Shown: piece by piece, positions 26,645-40,159 of the stretch
How positions within the stretch are numbered: the first letter of the stretch is position 1
Layout of the letters: every line of letters starts with the position of its first letter
Origin: Tubulanus polymorphus
Lineage: Eukaryota > Nemertea > Palaeonemertea > Tubulaniformes > Tubulanidae
Length of the DNA: 64,000 nucleotides
Direction of reading: 5' to 3'
Assembly: GCF_964204645.1 (NCBI RefSeq)
Contig: NC_134030.1
Coordinates: 5,330,278 to 5,394,277, forward strand
Position numbers and translations under genes: made by a program
Notes under the pieces: model-generated
Databases searched by the model: none
The model's input: the letters and a program-made list of their open reading frames with translations, nothing else
What the model was told of the DNA's origin: nothing

Positions 26645-27669
26645 ATAATGTATTTTGATTCTAGCTTAAATCTAGTAATTTGAAAATGGATTTATCAAAG
26701 TTTAATTTCTATTCCATTCTAGTCCGTATGCTAATCCTCAAAACCTGATTGATTAGGGAATCTTTCTTTTACTGTTTTTTTTTCATTTCGAAGAAAAAAT
26801 TGTGCAAAATCTCTGCGATCTTTTTCGAAGCGACATGAATCATGTTTGCTGTTTTGCTGTAATTTTTTTCAGGTAAAATGTTCATACACGTTTATGTACA
26901 CCAAACAATCCTCGATTCTCCCGCCGTTTTTTAATACGTAGGCAGTAGTTCCTGTAAATCTCTGTGAGGGCGCCACCTCCATATAACGTGCTCACTCTGG
27001 CCGAAAAAAGCGTGTCACGATCATGCAAATCGGACTGAGACGAAAATATTTTATGCTAATGCATTTATTCAATTCAATCTTTGCGTTAAGACAGAGTTCA
27101 AACAAAGTTTATGATTGTAGCATGGTTATTATTTGAAGACGCAATAAAATGGCATAACAAGGACATCGATGTCTGCAGCTATCAAAAAGCTTTTTATCGT
27201 TGGCTACATTTTTTTTTGTTTAAATAGGCAACGCCTTCTTAGCTTACTTCTTTTATCTCTTGATAATCATCTTCAATTATCATGCTTAACTTAGAAACGT
27301 AATTGCTTGAAAAACACAATATTCATTTGTTATAAGGAATGCACAAGTAAGAAAAGTCGTAATCGTGATTTTCGCTATCAGTGCAAGTTTAGCCAATTAT
27401 TTGCTATTCTGCAAAAAATGATATTGATAAACTTAAATTAGCAAAAAGATGCGAATTAAATTATCTTTGTAGATTAATCAGCATTCATTAAATGTATATA
27501 TAAGGAAACAATATATGATTTCAAAGCAGGTTTCGAATTTAGAAAAGTTGCAATATCTCCAATCCGGTCATATGAAAATGTCGATTCGTGTGTTCATACT
27601 TACAATAAGATCTCGTAAAGCGTCAAAGTCTTCATTTCGAAGTCATAGTAGATGGTGTAAGTAGCAAAT

Positions 27670-27742
27670 GTTTCAATGTACACTGTAGAATGGCTTGTGG
27701 ATTTTGACTGCACAAGCTCGGTTCTACAGGGTACGTAGAAAC
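27670..27742 (-). ncRNA. MIR-10-family microRNA hairpin, - strand
   Basis: On the - strand this reads as a near-complete stem-loop. The 5' arm (27733 down to 27711) begins TACCCTGTAGAACCGAGC and ends TTGTG, 23 nt. The 3' arm (27699 down to 27677) begins CACAAGCCATTCTACAGTG. Pairing is GTTTC with GAAAC at the base, GTAC with GTAC, CTGTAGAA with TTCTACAG, and GCTTGTG with CACAAGC, around an 11-nt loop. The only interruptions are small internal loops (TAC/ATT, C/T and CCGA/CA). The start of the 5' arm matches the miR-10 family, including seed ACCCUGU, and AACCG resembles vertebrate miR-10b. The tail differs from the canonical AAUUUGU. It would be transcribed leftwards, toward the 3' side of Lox2, about 7.4 kb from the likely Lox2 end. 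It would act in silencing complexes against mRNAs with ACAGGGU sites. Expression is not shown by sequence. Confidence 0.85.
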
Positions 27743-30260
27743 CCGCTGAGTTCTGACGATCCTCTAACTCCGTTGCGCCGAAAAACTCTTTCAAAAATCC
27801 GGATCCAGAATGATTATTGTAACGAGCGAAATCTACGTACGCACACCTATGTAAGATACTAGAATGGATGCCATCCTCATCTCATGTTGTTACGGACTGT
27901 TAAGAGCTCCGAAAAGCAACAAATTTAAATATGGACGAGCGTTTTTTTTACTATTTTGTAAAACTGATTTAATATCCATTTAAATATCTCTTCTATATAT
28001 ACAACTTGAACAGCTCAGTATGAGCTATTTGTAACGATGATTACAAATGCGGCGGTGACCACTGAAAGTCCAACAACGATGTTCAACACGAGAATGAAAA
28101 TATCAATGAATTCGAGGAATCGACTTCGCGTGACAGTTTCAGACTGTTCCATGTTTGAAAGAAGTTCAATGAATCATCTTATTTGATGTATCTAATTTGT
28201 AAAATTCGAATCCATCACCGGCAAGGTATCCCTTTTTTAGTTCGATCTCTTCAGAAAGAAGCTGCAAAAAGTTCAAAATCACTTGCGGACGAAACGGCAG
28301 TGTACGTCATTACGAAATGTTGTTAACTTGTGATCATCAATCTGGTATAGATAATTTCCAATCAATTTGAATAAATATCCATAGATTTCGTAGTTCAGTG
28401 ACATGGTTCACGTGCATCCGTGGAAATTCCCCAGTCGTCTAGCTGCGCTGGACACGATTTGCAATTTACAATTTGCCTTTGAAAATAATCCTCACGCATT
28501 CGAAATTGTCACAGTTCAACGAAAAGTCAGCGAAAATACTCTGACGGATGAAAATATCCCGACTCTGACCACCGTTTGTGTAAATGAGACTGTGTATGTT
28601 GAATGTATGCGAATATGATGATCGTGTATAGATCGTATAAACCTATACTATTCTCAGACTTGCTATACGTTCGTGCCAGACAAACACTTCTGAACCCGGG
28701 GACGCATTGACACAGGGGTGTATTGATATTTTTATTACAACTTTTTATGATGTAGAAGTTTTATTACAGCAATTCTCACATGGTTTATTTTGTTTTATGA
28801 TACCGCACACCACCGGCCAAAGGAAACCAAGTAATGCATAATCTCGTTAACGACTCCCTTGATCTCCAATGATCTCGACACCGGAGATTATATTGTACTG
28901 CGCTTTCGGTGCCGCCATCGCCAACGCCAAAGTTCAAACGTTCACAGCCGAGTCGTGGCTTTTTTCAAAAATGTAATTTATAGCTGGCTGATAAAAGAAA
29001 TCTGACATTCATATTTTGTTACTTGCGCTTTTGAAATTGATTTTTATGCCGAAGAAACTGTATTTCCCGCAATGATAATCGGTGAAAGATTTACCTCCCA
29101 GTAACGAGATGGTTTGGCAATCGAAAATCGCTAATCAAGGTTCGATTGAAGAAAAACCTGACAGATATTCGAAAATAAATGGGCCTATCGTTGGTGATTT
29201 GTCGCTGTCTCTTCGAGTCAATTCGTAGGATTTCGTAACAGTTTTGTATCGTAGGGAAACGGAATGTGAACGAAACATTATCCATGGTTGAAAAATAAAA
29301 TTGAAGGTTTTGCAACTAACTGTACTGCTAATGTAGATGTATGAGGCAAAATGCTAAATTGTTTTTCCAGAAGCCAACATCATTATGCGTCCAAAAGTCA
29401 GGAACGATTAGTCTCAATGACAAAGACCGCATAAACAATATATAACCATTAAGATATATCTTTGTAGGTTTGCGATCATTTATTGGTCTTTTATGGCTCA
29501 ATTACGTCTATAAATAACATATCCTCGTTCTTCTTCGACCGATTATAGATTGTACATTTCATACCTAGTATATACGCACTCTAAATGATCATTTATCTTT
29601 CATTCGGTGTTCGCTTTTTATCATTAAAGGTGTCGGTAAGAAAACTCACCGGATGGAAAAAATATAACACCACGCCGAAGACAAGGTAAGATGAATTATT
29701 CATCCCAGTCGAAACTGACGTTGAGATTGAAATGAAATTTGTAGACACGTTAAGGTACGTCGGGTAGAAACAAGTTAGCATATCTTTTGAACAAGCTATG
29801 CAGAGCCTCGGATATTTTACATAGACAACTCATATCAATATGACAATATGGCTGCTGTATATTTTATAATTTCTCCATATGGTAGTATTTCTAAAGAACT
29901 CAGATCACGATTGTGACTGTAAAAATACGATATTCTTGAAATTCAATCAGATATTAACAAAAATCTAACGACAGAAACTATGGAAAGTAGAAAAGACAGA
30001 AAGTACACGTTATTTCAAGTGTATTATTTTTATACAAACATATCAAGGTTTTGTAATTTCAATAATTCTAATGAACGCAAAGTCTTTAGACTAACAGAGA
30101 AAAAGACGCACTAAACGACTCACCTAGAAAGGTTTGTGACCCGTGGTTCGACGCTTTTTCAGTCACCTGCGATCTGAAAAAGAGAGCAAGCTCTATTAAA
30201 AACACCCCTTGATTAAAAAATGACGAGACAGTCAACGTTAAGCAGATTTAGACAATTCAA

Positions 30261-30297
30261 AGATGGCTGCGCTGATACTACGGGCGCCACCTCGTGA
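30261..30297. promoter_or_regulatory. YY1-like and CTCF-like motif pair between the two miR-10 hairpins
   Basis: AAGATGGCTGC (about 30260-30270) resembles the YY1/Pho site AANATGGCGNC with one change. GGCGCCACCTCGTGAT (30282-30297) resembles a reverse CTCF core with two changes. It lies roughly midway between the divergent microRNA hairpins, where a boundary or shared promoter would be expected. Confidence 0.3.
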
Positions 30298-31046
30298 TAG
30301 AATTACGAAATTAAATTTGCGCTTTGACATATTTTCCGTATGGCATCAGTACCGTACTGCGAAACCAAGATTATTTTGATCGGAAACGAATCTAATTCAT
30401 GCGCCGATTCGGGCTTTAGCTACTTTTTTGATGTAACTTACGGAACATCTGCACAGCTCATTTTGGGCGATGTCGGAATCGTTTGTTTCGCTAGCGATAA
30501 ATTATGCACCAGATGTAGGAAAGTCGGCGATGCCACTGAGTGCAACCATGATTTATGCGCGGTAACCTTGGTTGCTAGTCGAGACGACGCAGCCACACCC
30601 AAAAGTGACTGGTTCCCGTCTGACCTAGTTACAAAGTCGTGGCCCCTGCTGTTACCGGTGCAAACCCATAAAAATGAACAAGCGTAGTTTTGAATGGCGG
30701 GAGCTTCTTTCTATTCCCGACAAGGAGTTTGTCCCTAACAACGCCGTGGTAACAAACTATTTTCGCCCTAGACAGATTTACGGAACTGTAAAGTTCCATT
30801 AAGAAACATAACGTGCTTGTTATGTACGGTTATCCAATCAGCTTGGGCAATTCGTACGCAATAATGGTACTCACCGAGTGCAAGGCAATAATTATACTTT
30901 ATTCGAGGTGAGTGTGGGTCGATTTAGCGCCAGCTAATTGGTTAGTTCACTCACGTGGCCTCCAAATTTATGTTGACTATGAAGTGATAAAATTTTATGT
31001 TCTTGCCATGTCTACAAAATATGTATTTGCTTTATTCGATTTTTAG

Positions 31047-31187
31047 TCGAGGATTTCGTTAGGATGGGATGGATACTTAAGTTTGCTCCGCTCGGATTCT
31101 GCGGAATAGTCGGAACGTTCGGTAGAAAAGGATTTATTCTCGAACTTTTCTCGGATATGCTGGGTGGGACTACGCATAGTAGAGCGT
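31047..31187 (+). other. Candidate exon upstream of Lox4
   Basis: An acceptor-like TTCGATTTTTAG ends at 31046 and a donor, AGCGT then GTAAGT, starts at 31188. The 141-nt segment is open in one frame (EDFVRMGWILKFAPLG, continuing to THSRA), a mostly hydrophobic peptide I do not recognise. It may be a 5' leader exon of Lox4; splicing to the acceptor at 34474 would place the + strand miR-10 hairpin in the intron. Weak evidence. Confidence 0.2.
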
Positions 31188-32476
31188 GTAAGTACGCCCT
31201 TTTTTCTATTCGTCACTTATTGTGTGTCACGGAATCTGTTTTGCATATAATATTATTGCGTGTAAGTGATGTCTGCGACAGTCAGAACGCTGTTCATTTG
31301 TTTAAAGATTCTTTTGTCTTCACGTCTTAGATTGTCATTTTCATATATGTATGATATCATTAGTTATGCGTATATACATGTATACGGTTACAAAGTCAAA
31401 ACCGGATGTAGGTTAGCCAATACCATCACCATCCCAACATTGACTTGAAATTCGTCAATTCGGTTTGACGGAAATTCCAAATCCTGTCTGAAACCAGCCT
31501 TTCCTTCTGTCCCACGTTATCCGTGGTGCCATCGTAAGGGTCGAAGTATCGTGTAGCGACTTTTTGCCCATTGAATCGCCTATAAAGAGGGTGCTCTAAC
31601 ATCAAAGGGACCGCAACACAATTGTTCAATCGAACATCAAGTGTCTTCGAGATTCGCGTGCCGAACCCAACCGTTTTCGAGTGATTGCGGCCTTGGAGCT
31701 TGTTTGGACATCATGGCGGCAATGTGGTGATAATGGCAATGTGTTGCCAAATGATAACTACATATTTCGAGTGTTTGACAAATTCGTTGTGCCATTTTCT
31801 TTCTTTCCTCGCCATTTGTTACTTTCATAGAACTACTTTCGCCGACTTATTAGTTAACTACTCTGCGCCATTTTACCACGCACTTTTTAACCCGTCGGAT
31901 TTTCGTAAATGGAGGTTTCTTTTATTGCGATTTTCCTCGTTAGGTTGACAATGTCACCAGGATTTTACGTAATACGATCCGAGTTTGCTAAAACGTGCCT
32001 CAGCGCACGTACACAACTTTGCACTCGGTCAACTTTCCAGTGGAATCTAGGTCAGTAAAAAATCATCCATATCGGATGTTTGATTTCGCCATTAATCACT
32101 GACTTTCTGGGTCAACCTTTGATAAGCCAGTTGAAGTAGCCGTTTGAAGTGCGACAAGCCGTAATAATGCAGAACCGATAATTCCAAACCCTTCATTATG
32201 ATCTTACTCCGTCATAATTAATCGTCCACCATTTTCCTTCAGTGGCGCCACTGTACCGTTTGTTTCTGCATGGTCGCAGTTGTCTGAATGCCAGACTTCT
32301 CAAATTGATCGTATACCATAGATTGCATTGCCAATACAGAATTTTTGGAAGTCAACGATTTTTTTTTTCGTACGGTTTGTTTCGTGTTCAGGTTTGGTGT
32401 TATGGAAATTCTAAGTCTAGATTCCGCTCCTTCCTTAGTTTCCTTTTTTAGATAATATCTAATCAAAGGTTCGATA

Positions 32477-32490
32477 CCCCCCCCCCCCCC
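32477..32490. repeat. C14 homopolymer
   Basis: Fourteen C bases followed by ATG and an A run, 210 bp before the + strand miR-10 hairpin. Its length may be misread by sequencing. Confidence 0.9.
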
Positions 32491-32689
32491 ATGAAAAAAA
32501 AACATCATACGAAAATTCCTTGTAAAATCATTTGGACTTATGACTATATTTTGTGAAATATTCTTTATAGTCATTCTCACTTTATAAAATTAATTCAGTT
32601 TGTATTCTAAATCAGAAAGAAATACATTCATTTTCAATAGACTCCTAAAATATTTCGGCAAAAATCTAACGGGAGTCACGATTCTAAAG

Positions 32690-32760
32690 ACTACCTATAC
32701 CCTGTAGAACCGAGCGAGTGCTACATTTGAACACCACTCGTTTCTCAGGGTACATGTATT
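32690..32760 (+). ncRNA. MIR-10-family microRNA hairpin, + strand
   Basis: The 5' arm at 32698-32720 begins TACCCTGTAGAACCGAGC and ends GAGTG. Its first 18 bases are identical to the - strand hairpin at 27.7 kb. The 3' arm at 32735-32752 is CACTCGTTTCTCAGGGTA. TACCCTG pairs with CAGGGTA and CGAGTG with CACTCG, with a weaker middle (GAA against TTT) and a 5-nt bulge in the 5' arm. An alternative fold uses the first CGAG and a bigger loop. The stem is less perfect than its partner, but the seed and core are intact. It lies 1.8 kb upstream of the Lox4 start on the same strand, so it could be processed from a Lox4 leader intron or from its own transcript. The opposite strand would also fold, with a 5' arm starting TACCCTGAGAAACGAG. 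Confidence 0.75.
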
Positions 32761-32769
32761 CTGGTCTAA

Positions 32770-34127
32770 ACGTCTTTTTACTTCCTAATGAAATCAAATT
32801 ATTTATATTTCATTCATCAAAATTTATACCGCAATTACGAAATTATGAACTCAACTTCAAAAATAAACCAAAGATATCGCAGGAACATGCAAAGTAGGAA
32901 CAAGTAAATTAAGAAGTAAATGAGCAATGGCCAAGAGACATGACAAGGTTATCAATAATTGAAATTCATTTGGAACATTTTCGATTGCCAAACAAATTAA
33001 TAACTCTAACAGTTCATAATCTAACAATCCATGTATAATTGTTGTTACGAATCGAATATCTCATTCCTTTTATAATATCAATATCACTGAGATCATCAAA
33101 ATAATTCTTATCAAACCCCGTAGAAGCATGGTATATATATGAATAAAATGCGCGCTAATAATACATGAAATAAATATTGTAATAAATAGTTGACAGACTG
33201 TGAAAAAACGGACATAATAAAAATGAGGTTTTTTATCATGCTGTTTGATAATTTTAGATATCTTGTAAAATATATGATTAAACGGAAACATGTCGTATTT
33301 TACCGAAATGCAATTTTGTGCACACTTACCGGACTTCGCGTGTTATTTTCCGTATATGATATATTATCAACCGATGATGGGACTTATCAAATATCATTGC
33401 TACTTTACGTAATAATCTATCTATAATTTTGGTTTTCTAACGGCTTCTTATGGCAAAATCTAACGTAATGAAGAAAAAGAAAGCAAATTTTTAAGATCGC
33501 TTGTGCCTATGCGAAATAAACTATACAAAATGTCGATATATACTCGTGAAACACGTAAGAAGAGAACAGCGGGAAAGTCATTACCGGGGCAATAAATGTA
33601 AAGTCATTAAATCATTCTACAACTATAAAACCGTTTATGAGGTTAATATTTACTTTAAAATAATTGCCAATCAATTCGTCATTCGAATGTAGAATTTGAA
33701 TTCGTAATGTGACGAACGACGACGGAAGTTTTACGCACGCGAGCCTTTTACCGAATTCTCGAATTCGAGCGTATATCAACTTGTTGAATCGATGATTTAT
33801 ATTAATGAAGCCTGCAAACACAGCCACGACGCAATAGATTAAATGATAAGATTATTTCAATATTACGTATGAAATTGAAATGGCGTAAGATAAGTAAATT
33901 CAATAATGTTCAGCTATTAATATAGTTTTGAGTGTTGTTATAACTATTGTTTTACTAGATATCATTATGGATAACCGAAAATGTTTATCTTTTATAAATT
34001 ATACGATTACTAAGAATAAATTCGTGCGGTTAGGTCTATATACTTTTAGGTTATCTTTATTATACTCATTGAACCGCGTTCAGACGCGCTTCTATAAATC
34101 AGTTTACAGAGAGACGCATCTCTTGAA
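32770..34127. other. Intergenic, proximal upstream of Lox4
   Basis: Very AT-rich, with no recognisable gene. It would be a leader intron if the acceptor at 34474 is used. Confidence 0.5.
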
Positions 34128-34161
34128 TTGGCACCATCTATCATTAGATATCGGTGCCCAA
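34128..34161. promoter_or_regulatory. Imperfect palindrome upstream of Lox4
   Basis: The sequence forms a hairpin: TTGGCACC pairs with GGTGCCCAA (one extra base) and ATCTA pairs with TAGAT around a TCAT turn. It is about 330 bp upstream of the Lox4 start. It could be a protein-binding palindrome or an RNA structure in the leader. Confidence 0.3.
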
Positions 34162-34474
34162 TGAACCCAAAAGGCTTATCCGATAACGGAAACTGTCACG
34201 TACGGAGTAAAATACTGGTAAATAAATATCTTACTATTTCTGCAGAAGTAACGTATGCGTAGCGATATGTTGATGATATTCCGCGGCGCACGGATACCGA
34301 CGCTTCGAAGTCGTGTGTCGGTTCGATCGCGCTAAGCCGTAGCGGCTTGTAACCAAGTGTATGATTGGTTCACGTTTTTTTCCGTCGGCCTTAGTCAACT
34401 TTGCATGCATATTTTGACCAGAGCGAAGAGTAAAGCTACAAATCATTATTACACTGTGTTTATATCGTTCACAG

Positions 34475-34492
34475 AATGCAATCTCGGGAACT
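34475..34492 (+). other. Possible end of a 5' UTR exon just before the Lox4 ATG
   Basis: A pyrimidine-containing tract ending ATATCGTTCACAG (AG at 34473-34474) looks like a 3' splice site 18 nt before ATG 34493. If used, the leader is joined from an upstream exon, and sequence such as the + strand miR-10 hairpin would fall in the leader intron. Confidence 0.35.
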
Positions 34493-38437
<3,945 letters not shown>

Positions 38438-40155
38438 AATGTATACGTAGCGCGCATCCTCCAAGGATCTCATTGTTTAGTATACCTCTGTGTAATGAAA
38501 TCGTCAGTGACGTCACAGCGTCCCTGACCCTCTACTAGTCTGTGCTCCTATGAGACTGTCGTGTCGCATCCCATCTCATTGCAAGGACCGGTGTGAGTTT
38601 TTTCTGCGAACGATTGTTGTTAACTATATCGGCGAACTGTATAGTTCACAGTCCGGTATAAAGACTTATTCGGATGAAGCAGAGATTTGTGTTTGCGAGG
38701 TTGAAGCTTACCCAGGAAACGCTTGAAAGGCGCCAACGCCTCTTAATGACTATATGATATCGTCGTAGGTCCCAAAAATTGCCAGAATTACGAAATATGT
38801 GTAACTTTCTGTTCAAGTAATGATAAGTATGTACGTTGTATGATTGTAATTTCGATGCAGAATACAAACAAAGTGTTTGACTCCCTCAAAACTGTCCAAT
38901 TACTTATGGTTGTGTTAATGTTGGCCTGATGGGGGTAAATGCATGGGTACCACATTGAAACTTACCAAACTTGATCACCGTAAAAGGTCTTTGGGGAAAA
39001 AGACGAGTAAGTGGATGACGATAGGGTGGATAAACCTGTCATTCATGTAGGGTGATTGGAAATGAATGCTTGACGATATCTTAGATGTTTGACTGTATAA
39101 AATATAGTAAAGCATTGTACGATCATTTGTTTTTTTGGTTTTTATTCAACCCGAACGCGCACACGTAGATGTATTTTCTTTTTTTTTTGAAATTTCAACG
39201 TTAAGTTTTTGCATTCCAGTTAATGTTTCATTCGTCGAGATATTCTATCCATATCATATAACGCACCTAATTTAGGTATATGCCTGAATTTCTACTTAAA
39301 CCAATATTCGAACCTGATAAATATTGATACCATGTACATAAAATGCCGAAATGAAGTCAGCTACAAGGTTTTCTGATGGTGGCCATCTCGTTATCTTTCC
39401 ATTTGTTGCAGTCTACTCCATCCCGCCAAATAATCAGCTTGATTTCATTCGGGAAACAAAAATGGCTGATTGTACTACGCCAAGCGGTCCAATCGAGGCT
39501 ACAGATACAAAACAATGAACGAGGACCGGGGATCTGATGTACAACATTGAATAATGTAACATTTTGATAATGTTAGTCATCTCTTAAACCTAGAATGCTG
39601 GCAATATTTTGGTAAATTTCGGGTGATTAGATGTCTAAACGTCCAATTTCTAGTCATACGGGACGCGTTTAAGTAATGAATAGGGTTTTTTTGTTGCAAG
39701 GCAGCCTAGCCACGACTACGCGAACGACCACCAAAACCTTGTATAGGGTCGTCTGATAATTTGGCAGTAAAAATATTTATAACCATATGGAATTGGCATT
39801 ATTAATTTATGTAAAAACGGGTAATAGTGATCTATAGTGCGGTACAACTTTTTCGTTTAGTGTCTTATTTTCAGATTATTTTCTATTGAAAAAAAGGATA
39901 AATAATATTGTGAATATCATTTATCGATGCATATGATGTAAAATAATTAGCCAAATACACTACGACTAATAGACGTTGATGCTACCAAAAATACATAAAA
40001 AAGTTAACAGTGAATGTATGAAATTTGTGAAATACATATGAAGCTCCTTTGTGTATTTTTGATGCTGCGTTATACAGTGTAAAAGAGTGCTCAAAGAGCG
40101 AAATATAGATTGGAAAAAATGATATAATAAATGTTTAGTACTTTATTTATTACTA
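38438..40155 (+). other. Probable Lox4 3' UTR and downstream flank
   Basis: This is noncoding sequence after the Lox4 stop. AATAAA at 40126-40131 is followed by TTTAGTACTTTATTTATT and would give a 3' UTR of about 1.7 kb. Nearer imperfect signals cannot be excluded. No gene is visible in this stretch. Confidence 0.35.
40126..40131 (+). terminator. Candidate Lox4 polyadenylation signal
   Basis: AATAAA on the coding strand with a T-rich downstream sequence. It is the first clear canonical signal I found after the Lox4 stop, 1.69 kb away. The distance makes it tentative. Confidence 0.3.
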
Positions 40156-40159
40156 TAGA

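Larger units (their letters stand above)
20300..27660. other. Intergenic between Lox2 and the - strand miR-10 hairpin
   Basis: No coding gene. Contains GTCACGTG at 22570-22577, a Hox/PBC-type TGATTGATTA near 23182, and the two short tandem repeats listed separately. Part of it may be transcribed leftwards as the microRNA primary transcript. Confidence 0.6.
27750..32680. other. Intergenic between the two miR-10 hairpins
   Basis: The hairpins diverge from this interval, so any promoters for them should lie here. It holds the YY1/CTCF-like pair near 30.27 kb, a further ATGGCGGC near 31713, and the candidate exon at 31047-31187. No coding gene is recognised. Confidence 0.6.

Noticed and set aside
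30340-30687. Open frame of 115 codons with several Cys
   Set aside because: The Cys spacing does not form a recognisable zinc-binding motif, and no splice or promoter signals flank it.
32468-32480. GGTTCGATACC, another B-box-like sequence
   Set aside because: It runs into a C14 homopolymer and lacks any cloverleaf upstream.
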